NCBI GenBank assembly: GCA_028753945.1
Contig: JAPNXP010000006.1
Coordinates: 1,984,001 to 2,048,000 of the forward strand
Length of the DNA: 64,000 nucleotides
Direction of reading: 5' to 3'
DNA from: Hexactinellida sp. DTS-2022
Taxonomy: Eukaryota; Porifera; Hexactinellida
This document shows, piece by piece, positions 1 through 11,250 of the stretch. Made by a program: the position numbers and the translations under genes. Numbering within the stretch: the first letter of the stretch is position 1; each line of letters opens with the position of its first letter. Below the pieces are notes generated by a model. It saw only the letters and a program-made list of their open reading frames with translations, was not told where the DNA came from and searched no databases.

Positions 1-601
1 GGCTGGACACTTTTGTAACAAAATAATTTTTAGCATCATAAGAAACAGCCGGCAACGTCCTTAAACCACGAATTTATCAATTTTGGAGTTTTTTGACTGT
101 CATTGGAAGAAAAAATGGTTTTTCTTGATTTAAACATCTTAAATGAATGTAAATGAACCAAGTGCAATTGCAGGGCACTGTCTGGACACTTTGACGATAA
201 ATAATTTTTAGCATCTAATGAAACAGCCGACAACGTCCTTAGATTCACGAATTTATGAATTTTAGAGTTTTTTGACAGTCATTAGACAAAAAATGGATTT
301 TCTTGATTTTTACCTCTTAAATGAATGTCAATGAACGAGATGCAATTTCAGAGGCACTGTCTTGTCACTTTTGTCACAAAATAATTTATTAGCATCAAAG
401 GAAACAGCCGGCAAAGTCCTTAAACCACGATTTTATCAATTTGGGAGTTTTTTGACCTTCATTGGAAGAAAAAATGGTTTTTATTGAATTAAAGCTCTCA
501 AATGAATGTAAATGAACGAGGTCAATTTCAGAGGCACTGTCTGGACAGTTTTGACAATAAATACTTTTTAGCATCAAAAGAAACAGCCGGCAACGTCCTT
601 A
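1..601. repeat. ~180-bp tandem repeat, three and a third units
   Basis: The motif CTGGACACTTT recurs at about 3, 182, 361 (as CTTGTCACTTT) and 541. Each copy is followed by AACAGCCG and AACGTCCTT in the same relative positions, giving a period of 179-180 bp. Units differ at roughly 10-15% of positions. The array is cut by the left window edge and stops sharply near 601. The open frames inside it only reflect the repeat and are not genes. It looks like satellite DNA or the internal array of a larger element. Confidence 0.9.
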
Positions 602-2598
602 AGTTTCCTATAGATTTTGGCTTATACCACAAAATTTGGCCTAACTAAGTCAATTTTTTCCGATTTCTCCCTGTTTCGAACAATATTCATTATTTTCAAA
701 TCTCTATCCAATAAAAAAAATAATCTATAACAAAACACAAAAATATCTAGGTGAGGTAAGATAGTTAAATTGTACCTAAAAATCGAATGTCATTATCAAA
801 ATACATATTTTTTGTTTTTTCTACTTGCTTAAGGAGATAGAGGCTCAAATTGATATCTATAATTAGATAATGCAAAAATTCTTGTTGAAGCATTCCAACT
901 ATACTTTTATACACTATCTATCCAATTCCGCAAGAAAAATTCGATTCGGACATTTTTTTTACATTTTTGACCCCACTAAAGGTCCAAATCATATTTTTAT
1001 AAAATAATTTGGCCATAGAGTAGTCAATTATTGTAAATTTATGAAAAAGGATAAATTTTAGTTTAGCCACTCTTAGTTATACTTTTACATGCCACCTATC
1101 CAGTTCCGAAAGAAAAAGTTGATTCGGACATTCTTTTGACCTTTTTGACGTCACTAAAGGTCAAAATCACCGTCATTTTGTACAAATACATTCCGTAAGT
1201 ATTTCTGGGGTGTGACCTTGTTTATGTAGAGGATATCTCAAAAGATATAAGTCGGAGAAAAAAAACTATCCCTCAAAAATGATCCTTGTCAGTAGAGCTA
1301 CCAGATCCGCCGTGTCGATTTTCAACTGTAATACAAAGTTATAGAGTTAATAATTAATCAGAGCAAAATATTGGTAAAATTTGAGCATTTATTTGAAAAT
1401 CTATAGAAAAAAATAATTAAATTGATTCTGATAAAGGTACGTGGCGGATCTGATGTAACTAATAGTAAAGAGTCAAATTGGCACTATTACAGAACTTGCG
1501 CCTATTAGAGTAAATTGCTAGCTCTTACATTATCTAGTATGGATTCACTATTAGGCTAAACTTGACTATCAATATCTAATTCAAATTTTTCGATTTTGAA
1601 ATTCTGAGCATCTACGTCCTTCTTAGAATAATTAGTACTGTCCAAAAACGCAATAATAATTGGGGGTTATCGGGTGTCTAAAATTTGAGCCTCTATCTCC
1701 TTAATAACTTTGTTTACTTACTACTTCCAAGTGTAAATGAGTGAGATTTGGTCATTTTCACAGTACACAGCTCTGACACAGCTTTGTCACGAATGTTCAG
1801 GCACTATTATTCCAGGTATGTCTCCGAACACTATTCCTCTATGGAACCATTTTCCATCTTGTCACGAAGAAATTTATTCGCTGACAAAAAAATGCTGATT
1901 TAAAGAAAACCAATTCACATGTAAATGAAACGAGGGAAAAACCCCGACATACTCTCTCACAGCTGTATCTAGTAGATATTTTTGAAGAACAAAAGAAGTG
2001 GTCGATTTATGATCCCAAAGCCAAGGCAATTCACTATCGTATATGTGAGATGATTGCTCTTGATAACCAGCCATTTTCCTTGTGCAAGATATAGGCTTCC
2101 AAAGGCTAATGAAACTAGTTGCTCCAAGATACGAAATTATTAGCAGACGATATTTTTATGACAAAATGAAGTGATCTATTACTAAACTCTTGCAACATGT
2201 TACTTCGATCGCATTTACATCCGATATTTGAGTGATCCTCATGCCAATAACTCATATATTAGCCTGAGTGGAACAATTGTATGGTTTTGCCGCTGCAGTA
2301 ATATAGGCACAACTTGGTTTATATATCTATTCAAATGTTTAGGGAATCACATTTCATAAATCATGGTTACATAAGTAAGGATATACGCTAAATGTCAAAT
2401 ATTTTCCTAAGCATCAGACAAGTATTGCCATTTCGGACACTTTCCATGATATATTGGAATTCTGGAAAATTCCAGCATCAAAATGCCATCTCTTGCTACG
2501 GGATAATGTAGAAAAGATTACTTTAGGAGCCGAACTGCCTGTACAGTATATATTTAATTGCTTTACCTTTCCAAAGTAATAATTTTGATATGTGTTTC
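602..2598. other. Non-coding AT-rich stretch with one diverged direct repeat
   Basis: No gene is supported. A diverged direct repeat lies at about 896-988 and 1075-1170, sharing the blocks CTATCCARTTCCG and GATTCGGACATT and a tail like CACTAAAGGTC; the offset is again close to 180 bp, but the sequence differs from the array at 1-601. A short imperfect inverted pair around AGATCCGCC occurs near 1312 and 1445. Confidence 0.5.
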
Positions 2599-2599
2599 G

Positions 2600-2880
2600 T
2601 ATCTCCCTGAATAATAATTCCCAGCGACGAGCGAGCGAAGAGAGCGAGAAATCTTTGGGAGGTGTACACGGATTTTGGCCAATGTACAGGGGAAAATTTG
2701 AGCCCTATGAGGGATATGACTCAAATAGGTTGGCAGGATGCTAGTTATGCTATTCAACTTGAATACAATAAATTCTAAACACACCTTGAATTCTCTAAGC
2801 ACCCCCACTGGGGGTGCTGACAGAGTTTCAGGAGGTGCCGTAGCACCCCCTAGCACCCCCTTGGCGCCGCCCCGTTTTTT
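2600..2880. mobile_element. GC-rich fragment resembling a hAT element end
   Basis: The stretch 2799-2874 contains runs such as GGGGGTGCT and its complement and ends in GGCGCCGCCCC, much like the end of the complete element at 55104-55448. A GAGCGAGCGAAG tract at about 2624 is also reminiscent of the element at 23212. No second terminus or target duplication was found, so this is at best a fragment. Confidence 0.35.
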
Positions 2881-3366
2881 CAAATGACCATATATGGGCA
2901 TGGATATGTGCCACATTTTGATGATTCAGCAATTTTGTATCTCATAAACCAGAGAAAGCAGAGCTTAGCTCTAATCGATTATTCACATCACTATATCATG
3001 CATATATCATTGGAATAACAAATTGGAGTATTTTCCAAATAGTCACCATGTTAAGAAGCCCATGCCAATATATGGAGGTGTCATGTGACCAACACAAACC
3101 ATCGATCATGAAAATAATAGTTGTGCAATTGCTTAGCTCTAACTAGCTAACACTATCTGTAATCGTTTTCGAGGAATATGAACTGCTTCAAATATCTTCA
3201 AACCATTATCTGTCAGAAGTATTGAAGGTTTGTTCCACTATTGTGTCCTTCTAAACCCTCTTCCCCACATAAATATTTTCTAATACCGGCAGTGGAAAAA
3301 GCTAGAGAACTCCGTGATTATTTATCGTATCAACTTGAAATTTCGAAGAGATGTAGTTTATATATA

Positions 3367-3930
3367 CACTGACCAACCAAAAGTATTTGAACAATAGGGA
3401 TTTTAATGCACACACAATATTCACCCGGTAACTTATTAACGGCTATCTAAACTACTCTGAAATGACTATAAACAACTTATTATAGATATACATATGAAAA
3501 TATTGTGATTTCAATTAAATTTAGAAAATATTCACGAAGTGGCATAAGTGTTTCTGCCACGTGCCACTTGTGGCATAAGTGGCACAAATGGAAATGTGGC
3601 TGTATCACAGTGGAAAATATTCGGATTGATTTGAAATTATGCACTTAGAGTAATTTAACTATGTGGAATTCAAATCTGCTATCAGAATTAATATATTAAC
3701 ATTGCATCTTAATTATCGCAAATTAATTATTTAATGAGCTAATTATATATTTAATGAGTTTAACGCCCCCATAAAAATGTAAATTCGGAAATTTTGCTTT
3801 TTTATTATACTTTAAATATTGTTTCATGTAAATAGCCATTTTGTAGAATCTACTATTGTTATAATGCTGGTATAAACTCAAATGTCTGAATACAAATTAT
3901 TGCTGTTCAAATACTTTTGGCAGGTTAGTG
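3367..3930. mobile_element. Tc1/mariner-like MITE, 564 bp
   Basis: The ends form inverted repeats: CACTGACCAACCAAAAGTAT at the left and the complement of CACTAACCTGCCAAAAGTAT at the right, both continuing into TTGAACA. Both ends are flanked by TA, the target of Tc1/mariner elements. No transposase frame remains. The centre (about 3537-3600) has repeated GTGGCATAAGTGGCAC motifs; a partial, inverted copy of this part occurs at 46600-46735. Confidence 0.75.
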
Positions 3931-3932
3931 TA

Positions 3933-5851
3933 TATATAAATAACGTTCAGAGCGTTTCCATACTTTTTTCTAATTTCGCAAAGTTGTATGGCCACATTTC
4001 TCAAAAATAGGGAAATTCCATCGAAAAATTGACTTAAATTTTTGAATTCCTAATAAATAATATAAATTTAGATAATATTGGTGATTTTCTTGTATACGCA
4101 AGTTGAATGCATATTTATTTGACGAGTTATGAATTAAAAACAAAGTGTTTCAAGTTATCATGTTTTTCTACTAGATATATCTATGGCTTATATTACATAG
4201 CAACGCTATATATGTTTTCATTGAATTTAGGCAAGTTTAAGAATGAAATCAATGATGTTAGTTATTTTTCATATACTATACAGTAAGGTAAAGGAACTGA
4301 TATACTAATTGAATTGACATCGTAAAAGGTATTGATTTTAACCATGACGTCACAGTCATGAGAAGTCGTAGGTAGCGTTAATGAAATTCAAAAAGAAAGA
4401 GGTTTTCCTCAACATAAGCTTATTCAGCATGTAACAACAAGATGGAACAGTATCTTCTACATGTTAGAACGATTACATGGGCAAAGAAGAGCTTTAGGAT
4501 GTTTGTCACAGACCACGTCATCAGATGATGACATATAACAATTCTGGAGGGTGCTAGGTATACCTGGATACCATTTTAATATATAGTTATAATATGTACA
4601 ATTTTCAGCTCTATCATTGCTAATTATTGCAATAAAGATCAATTCTCCATTTTTCAATGCACTCTAAGTGATCCATGGTTCAAACCAGAACTCATGCCTT
4701 TTATATCGAAGGTCACGATTAGCAGTAATTTACGTATGGCCAGGTAAACTTAAGGCTTCGCGTCCCCCTGGATAGGCCTGCTTGACCCCTAACAAAAAGA
4801 TTATATTTAGTAATGATTTATCTATTCTAACATATTAGCTATCATATGTATTAGAATACTTGGTGCCTGATAATTATTTTTTATTATACTTCTATTGCAA
4901 TTTACGATTTTTCCCACATTTTTTAGAAGAATATTTTGGCTTCTCCTCTTCGGATTAGCGAGGGTGTACTGTACTGATTTGATGTTAACTGCCCCGATTA
5001 ATAAAAAAATTTAATAATAAAAAATACCTCCCACCGAATGACCTTTCCCCCAAATCCTGAGGGTCTTGGGAAATATATTTGATCTCACACGGTCTGCAGA
5101 CCTTAATTTGTGTCCATATGTTATGTATAATGCTATTCTGAGTTATATATATTTGTGCTACATTCGCCTATCAAGTGTCTTTTTGAGGACATGTCGCCGC
5201 GCGGGTACCCCCCCTTTCTTCCATATCTCCTCACCAAAGTTTACTGATTGGCGCCAAGAGAATCTGAACCACTAATCCGATTTTAAAAAACTCGCCAGTT
5301 TTCGATAGATCTCAAAAGGTACTCGCGATTAATTTCAATTTGTAAATAATTCATTTAGATACTAGTTACAGTTTAAGAAAAGAGTACATTTGAGTGACAG
5401 CTACAGTTTCCGTTTAAAATTGACATTGAATTTCTTCAAGTTATACTGCGGTTCGCAGCACTAGTGAGTCGACGCACAATTTTATAAATGAAATTGTATG
5501 TTGTTTGCACACTGGATACTGGATTAAAACGATTAACATTATTTATTTGATTTTCCCATACTGTAACGATAATGAATTAAACCTCATTAAAAAAACTGAA
5601 ACTGAAATGAAAACTATAACTGTAGCTGAATTCTATATCAATTTTAATTACAGTTCGTAGCGCTAGTAATAACACTTCTGTTCATCTGAAAGTGTTAAAT
5701 ATTTATATTTTTCAATTTATGAGATCGTCTAAGTTTATAATTCTAATTAAAAATTTATTATAAATTATATAACAATAAAACTAGGATATAAGATATGTAA
5801 CAAATTTCCTTCTGCAAGAATATTGTTGCACAATTTGTAATATACTTATGC
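3933..5851. other. Intergenic AT-rich stretch without a supported gene
   Basis: No gene is seen. The interval 4457-4712 is a partial copy of the TIR element at 13545-14568. The right end, about 5760-5859, matches the R1 dispersed repeat (TTTCCTTCTGCAAGAAT, then AATATACT) and continues after the hAT insertion at 7650. Open frames at 5066-5275 and elsewhere show no recognisable protein. Confidence 0.5.
4457..4712 (-). mobile_element. Fragment of a TIR element (family of 13545-14568)
   Basis: On the minus strand it starts with GTGACCTTCGATATAAAAGG at 4712 and continues through CCATGGATCACTT and AATTAGCAATGATAGAGCTG, all of which recur in order at 13547-13660. The second terminus could not be located, so its left limit is arbitrary. 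An open minus-strand frame here is a by-product of the repeat. Confidence 0.6.
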
Positions 5852-5859
5852 TATTTAAT

Positions 5860-7649
5860 CAGGGTTGGGTTCAAGTACATTTGAAAGTACTTAAGTACAA
5901 GTACTACTACTTTTCAGATATTCAAGTACAATACAAGTACAAGTACAGGTAAACTTAAAGTACTTAAGTACAAGTACAAGTACAATGAAAAAATTAGGAA
6001 AATACTTAAGTACAAGTACTTCCCAAGCTCTTATCATAAATCTCTCGTACTAATAGTAGAAATTGCTAAATACATAGTTTATATAGTATCATCCAAATCT
6101 ATTTAATTGATTTAGCAGTAGTCCTTGACACGAACACAATTCCTAATATACTAAGTATTAAGTAACACTACTTTATTTGAGATGGGATTTGAGGAACATC
6201 AATGATGTGTGTTGGAAATATATTGAATGATAAAAAAGTCACGAGTAACAAGTACTCAAGTACAAGTGCAAGTACTTTAGAAAATGAGGAAAGTAATTAA
6301 GTACAAGTACAAGTACAACGGAAAAATGGTGAAAGTACTTAAGGATGCTTGCCGCCAAAAGTGTATTAGCCCTATGGGTAGTTTTACGATTATTTTGGAT
6401 ATTGAGCTGAAATTCTCCATTATTGCCTGTAATAGCCCAACTAAGCATATAATCATGACTTTTGAACTTTTTATGAGCAATTTTCAGAATTCCATCATAT
6501 TACGTGGCGGATGGCTTCCTATCTCCGTAATACTAAATATTGTATAGGCGTAGAATATTATCATAAAAACTGTTAGAGCTCAAGTTCTAAAATTTGCTGA
6601 GTATATACAGCACTACTATAGGAAGAAAATTGACCATTTTCAGACTGATCCATTCACAAATATTTATTTTGGATATAAATACCCTAAACATGAGGACATT
6701 AGTTCGAAAAGATCGATTTTTAGCCAATTTTTCTTGGACATGTCACGCAATATAAGTTCGTTTTGTTCAATCAGGGTCAAATATATAGTAACCGTTATAT
6801 ACTAACATGTGCCAAATTTTTGGCGACTTTTGATATGTATTTTATAAAAAACAATTGGTCAAAGGTCAGAAATCTCTGTTTTGAGTTATTAAGGGTCAAA
6901 GTTTTTCCGAATAAAACACTCTCTAACTAAGATATTACAAGGTGTTTCATCCCTGTATGGAAGGAGTATGTAAGCTGTTATTCGTACGATAAGCTTTACA
7001 TGTATTCAGTCATTGTTCGTAACTAAATGACTTGATATATATCCATTTATGCAAGTCCACTTTATTTTGGGACACCAGCTGGAAAAGGAATTTGATGTAA
7101 TTGGCTGTGAGAATTGTTCGAAATTCAACAGAAAGTTCATTCCAGCAATATTTTGAACTACTATGTACATGCACCATGTATATGTGTGGAATCTTTCAAT
7201 TGAATTGCTGTATATCCCAGAATAATTAAAATGATAGTCACCATAGAGATTCGAACCCATAACCTCAAATATACATTCTCCATATGCTTTCCACCGTGCC
7301 GTTGATACATATTAGTAATATATGAACTGATATTAGTATCAAAATGCACATAAATAACCATCAATGGTGATAAATGTGAGGAATGTTCACATAATCACCG
7401 ATGTCATCAAAAATGACGTCACTAATAAGGCACTTTTGAGCAAAAATATTCTAGATTTTTGAAAATTTGCACTTCCAACAGAATTCCGGGTTATTTTTGC
7501 ATGTTATTTCACAATAATCGACACTTAAATTTTTGAAGTTAAATACCGGATAATTTGGCGGCAAGCATCCTTAAGTACAAGTACAAGTACTCAAAAAATG
7601 TACTTAATTACAGAAGTACTTAAGTAAATTGTACTTGAACCCAACCCTG
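5860..7649. mobile_element. hAT-type element with AAGTAC subterminal repeats, carrying a nested element
   Basis: It begins CAGGGTTGGGTTCAAGTACA and ends with the complement (TGTACTTGAACCCAACCCTG allowing one change). It is flanked by a perfect 8-bp duplication TATTTAAT at 5852-5859 and 7650-7657. Both subterminal regions are packed with AAGTACAAGTAC units. After removing the nested TTAA element (6343-7570) it is only about 560 bp long and has no transposase. It interrupts a copy of the R1 repeat: AATATACT-type sequence resumes after 7657. Confidence 0.88.
6343..7570. mobile_element. TTAA-targeting element, 1228 bp, nested in the hAT element
   Basis: The termini are perfect 17-bp inverted repeats (GGATGCTTGCCGCCAAA and its complement). 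The element sits between TTAA at 6339-6342 and TTAA at 7571-7574, the TSD of piggyBac and Kolobok elements. No long frame resembles a transposase of either group, so it is non-autonomous and its superfamily is open. Small frames at 6284-6547 and 7006-7364 are not convincing genes. Confidence 0.85.
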
Positions 7650-8264
7650 TATTTAATATACTGACGTATTTAGTTGGTATTTTAACGCTATTGCATTCAT
7701 ACTCGATTACAGCATTGTATTATACAGCATTATACTTTTAATGTTAAAAAAATCTATCCTGAAACGGTCAAGCTACTATCTTAAATTTTTTTTAATTCGA
7801 CATTGCTAGTACACCTCAGATGGGACCTCGTTACAAGACCAAATCAAGTAAACATCATTGTATCACCATACTATTGAACAAAATACTTATTATTGTTGCA
7901 AATTTTATTCTCGCCAACAAAGTTTGCATTTTATTGTGCCATCTATTTGTTATCCATGGTCAAAATGACTTATAGGTCCTATTCCACGAAGTATCCATCC
8001 CATCCTGTCTTTTTTGAATGGTATAGATCAGGCCTGGGATAATAGTAATATGTAATAGTAATAGAACCTATTGTAATAGGAATTATCTATTACAATACTA
8101 TAACTTCGGACTGGGTTAATTTATTTTTCATGAAGAAATCGAAAGTTGTTAAAATAAATTTAAGGCAAGATGATTATCGTTTTGAATTTGTCACTTTATT
8201 GAAATTTGTTGTTTGCTTAGTTTAGATAATATGTTTTGTTTGTGTGGGATAATCAAATAAAATA

Positions 8265-8348
8265 CAGGTAAACCTCCAAAAGCGGCACCCATCGGAAGAA
8301 TGATTTTGTGCGCTTCTCGGAGGTTGCCGCTTTGGGAGGTTTAACCTG
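8265..8348. mobile_element. Tigger/pogo-like MITE, 84 bp
   Basis: Inverted ends CAGGTAAACCTCC and GGGAGGTTTAACCTG lie between TA dinucleotides on both sides. Almost the whole element is inverted repeat (GCGGCA paired with TGCCGC). A 181-bp relative is at 26948-27128. Confidence 0.75.
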
Positions 8349-8482
8349 TAATAAACTTCAGACATTCTGAATCATAGCAAAGTCTTAGTAAATGTCTAGT
8401 ATTTTGTCATGGTAATATTAAAAGTACAGTATTACTAAAGTATTAGTAATATAAAAAGTAATAATGAAAGTAATAGTAATAG

Positions 8483-8596
8483 CACGGCGTCGCACGGCTC
8501 TGAAAACTCTCCGGTCCAAAACCGGACCCCCAAATTAATATAATAGAATAAATGAAAATTGGTCCGGCCATGGCCGGACCGCATGCTACGCCTATG
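8483..8596. mobile_element. hAT-like MITE, 114 bp (GGCGTAGC family)
   Basis: The outline is CACGGCGTCGCACGGCTCTG at the left, CCGGTCCAAAACCGGACC inside and GCATGCTACGCCTATG at the right, the complement of CATAGGCGTAGC. The same layout occurs at 12773-12911, and a fragment at about 22838-22930. The flanks are TAATAG-rich, so the TSD cannot be read unambiguously. Confidence 0.6.
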
Positions 8597-8817
8597 AATA
8601 GTAATATATTACTTATAATAATGTTATTGTATATAGGAAGAAATATAAGTAATAGCAATACGGTACATAGTAATATATTACATTTTAGAGCAATTGACCT
8701 CAGGCCTGGTATTATAGATTAAGTTTTATTTTACATATATAGCACTTCATTTATTTATATGGGTTAATGAATGTGCTGAATTCAAAAGGTGGGAGCGCTG
8801 CGTTAGTGCGAAATTGG

Positions 8818-9042
8818 GGGTTGTCACTAGTTCAAATTTTCTAAGTTGTCATTAGTTCTACTGATAATTCATAGAGTTGTCATTAGTTCTACTTAAATTT
8901 CATAGAGTTGTCATTAGTTCTACTGATATTTCATAGAGTTGTCATTAGTTCTACTGACATTTCATAGAGTTGTCATTAGTTCTACTGACATTTCATAGAG
9001 TTGCCATTAGTTCTATTGTAAGATTCATGGAGTTGTCATTAC
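8818..9042 (+). repeat. 31-bp minisatellite, left arm of the MULE TIR
   Basis: About six to seven units of the type TTGTCATTAGTTCTACTGA followed by a TTTCATAGAG tail repeat with a 31-bp period (for example GTCATTAG at 8941 and 8972). The same units occur in reverse complement at 11309-11450. There are no unique spacers, so this is not a CRISPR-like array. Confidence 0.92.
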
Positions 9043-9206
9043 CTAGGGTTTCTTATTCTTCAATAATTTGCTTTTAGATATCACCTATTATGATCTTTGA
9101 TCACTACCTAATTTTATTGAATTTGTGGGTTTCCCACTCAAAACTCAAAACACATAACAATATTTCTAGATTACTATAAATTATCATTCCCTACACACAT
9201 CGTAAA

Positions 9207-10667
9207 ATGGAATACAAAATAGATAATTATCGACGACAGACTGGCCAAGTTCTCACAACAGCAGATGGCCATAAATATCTTAGACGCAAATATACAAATA
9301 ATGTAGTCTACCTGAAATGTGCTCTCTTCAGAGATGGCTGTAGACTCAGAGTAGAGCTACGGCAAAATTGAATTGGATTACTGACTTGATTACCCCGGGC
9401 TCAATCCATAACCATAACTTGCTGAAATACAGTTCTGATATTTTCCAATTAACAAAGAGATGTAAAACAGTTGCACGTACCTCACAAGATAACCTTAGGA
9501 AAATTTTTGATGATGCAGTACGAGAGGATCCTTTTGCTCAAGAGGTAACCTTCAATGAGTGCGAATCCTCTATGTATCGCTCGCGAACAGGCCTTCATCT
9601 GGGTGCGCGGAGCGCACCCAGGGGTGCGTGATTTCAAGAAAAATTGCTGGAAGGGTGCGTGAAATTGGAATTATTTTGGGTGCGAAGTGCGCACCCAGAG
9701 TATTTTAATACTAATTTTGGTCTTTTTTTTGATAAATGTCCTATTTTTGGTAAATTTGGGCGCGATTGTAAAATGAACATCACTTTGGGTGCGCGGATCT
9801 CTTAGGGCTAGATGAAGGCCTGCTCGCGAAGAAGATCTCAACCGAAAATACCTTCAAATGCTTCTGAATTATCTGAAATGATATCAACTCCACTATGAAA
9901 GTTTCATAAAAGTACAATTTCAGTGAATAACCAAACTGCACTGATATTCTTCTCTGATAGAATGAGTGAATTGATGCCACGAATAAATCATATCCAGTCC
10001 GATGGAACCTTCTACTGTGTTCAGAAGCAATTCTATCAACTGTGGACAGTTTTTGTAACAGTTGGCAGACACAACTTACCTGCTATCCGTTGTCTTTTAA
10101 CTGGCAAAGAACAAGAGCTATACAAGTGCATTTTGAATAGCATTCGCATCCTCATACCCCAATTCAACCCCACAACATGTATGTCAGACTGGGAAATCGC
10201 CCCACGAAATGCATTGAGAGATATTTATCCTAATGTTGAAGTAAAGGGCTCTTGGTTTCATTTACACAACGCATTTGGCATCAAACTCAAAAATCGGACT
10301 TGTAAAGAATTTTCACAACAATCAAGAGTTATCAACATTTGTAAGACACTTAATGGAGATTCCCTTTCTGCCAAGTACACTTATACGACCAACATATAAC
10401 CTTATAAGTACTCCGAAGACACTTAATGACACAGAAAAAGCCAACATAGACAAGCTCAAACGATATTTACAAAGAGATGGCTCGGTTAAGTTAGTTCTGA
10501 TGAATTATCGATAATTTGACGCAGAATCAACTACAAACAATGGAGCTGAAAGTTATCATGCAAAGCTCAAAAGAAGAGTTCAGACAAGTCATCCCCGAAT
10601 TTGGAGCTTTTTATCATTATTAAACGAAATAATCGTTGACACTGATCTTGAAGTTGAAAGTTGTTGA
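9207..10667 (+). pseudogene. FLYWCH-MULE transposase, decayed
   Basis: A MULE transposase would cut and re-insert the surrounding element. The first frame (ATG 9207 to about 9373) encodes a FLYWCH-type zinc finger: GHKYLRRKY, then a C-x5-C pair (KCALFRDGC) and an HNH about 9412 after a frameshift. A 235-bp hAT MITE (9588-9822) breaks the next part. The MULE catalytic domain is at about 9923-10399: IQSDGTF gives the first Asp, CMSDWE the second. After another frameshift, TTNNGAESYHAKLK at about 10527-10568 gives the third acidic residue, with SHPRIWSFL after it. The domain order is that of animal MULEs. At least three frameshifts and one insertion mean it is dead. The full protein would be about 450-500 residues, on the short side for the family, so parts may be lost. 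Confidence 0.82.
9588..9822. mobile_element. hAT MITE, 235 bp, inserted in the MULE transposase
   Basis: The ends CAGGCCTTCATC and GATGAAGGCCTG are inverted repeats, flanked by perfect 8-bp duplications CTCGCGAA (9580-9587 and 9823-9830). The inside contains several GGGTGCGC and GCGCACCC motifs. Related termini (CAGGCTTTCATC) bound the elements at 12271-12483 and 44823-45007. Confidence 0.92.
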
Positions 10668-10811
10668 GTGGAAAAGAAATAAGCAGGCAGAGAAAACTTA
10701 AGAATGTTATTAATGAGGAGCGTCGTATGGCTCATAAAGATAAGTTGCAGAATGGTAACTATACACCTTTGCAATTTTTGGAGGCTATAAGTGATACAAT
10801 CGGAAAGAATA

Positions 10812-11062
10812 TTTCAATTAATTCCTAAACATTGGGGTGGGATTTTTTTGCGATACGTTTAAGCTTGTTATGCCAACCTTCAATGTGAGTGTTGGTTCTT
10901 GGACTGTTGGAGTTTATTTCATATACATTGCATAAACCGAGAGAAAAATTACCCACGAGCCATGTTTCCTCAAAGTAGGTTATGAATTCATCAACTTTGT
11001 GTAGATTTGGGGCTGTTGCTTTTACCTCTTGCCAGGCTAAGCGTACATTTCGAACAGGTTTT
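10812..11062 (-). pseudogene. C-terminal fragment of a second MULE transposase
   Basis: Read on the minus strand, this gives FITYFEETWLVGNF and then RTNTHIEGWHNKLKRIAKKS followed by HPN. These are the conserved late part of MULE transposases (the YFE-TW motif and the RTNN-x-E-GWH motif with the third catalytic acid). The frame ends in a stop shortly after HPNV. It is only about 80 codons long and lies in the opposite direction to the main transposase, so it is a remnant of another insertion or of a rearrangement within the element. No N-terminal part is present nearby. Confidence 0.72.
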
Positions 11063-11084
11063 TTGCACTTTAGAACATAAACAT

Positions 11085-11250
11085 GTTGTTAAACAATGCA
11101 TTTCATTGAGCAGGCAAAACCACACAAATATTAATAACATAAAAATGTGTTAAACAATGCATTCCATTGAGTAGGCGAAATGGCACTATTATACAATTAG
11201 TAGGCAAAATGGGAGTAGGTGAAATGGGAGTAGGCGAAATGGGACTAACC
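11085..11250 (+). repeat. Short tandem repeats around GAGTAGGCGAAATGGG
   Basis: Two copies of a ~65-bp block (TGTTAAACAATGCATTYCAT followed by TGAG-AGGC) are followed by several GGAGTAGGYGAAATGGG units. They directly follow the minus-strand MULE fragment and may be its own subterminal minisatellite. Confidence 0.65.

Larger units (their letters stand above)
8029..8708. mobile_element. hAT-like element with nested Tigger-like and hAT MITEs
   Basis: It starts CAGGCCTGGGATAATAG and ends CAGGCCTG after a stretch of TATTAC motifs; the outer part is rich in TAATAGTAAT units. The left flank is GTATAGAT (8021-8028) and the right flank is GTATTATAGAT, an 8-bp TSD with a three-base insertion. Two smaller elements lie inside (8265-8348 and 8483-8596). 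Confidence 0.55.

Noticed and set aside
4457-4657. 66-codon minus-strand frame with two cysteines near its end
   Set aside because: It lies in a repeat also present at 13585-14200, where the frame is broken; no domain.
8818-9042. CRISPR-like regularly spaced repeats
   Set aside because: The 31-bp units are directly adjacent without unique spacers, lie in inverted pairs at a MULE's ends, and the genome is eukaryotic.
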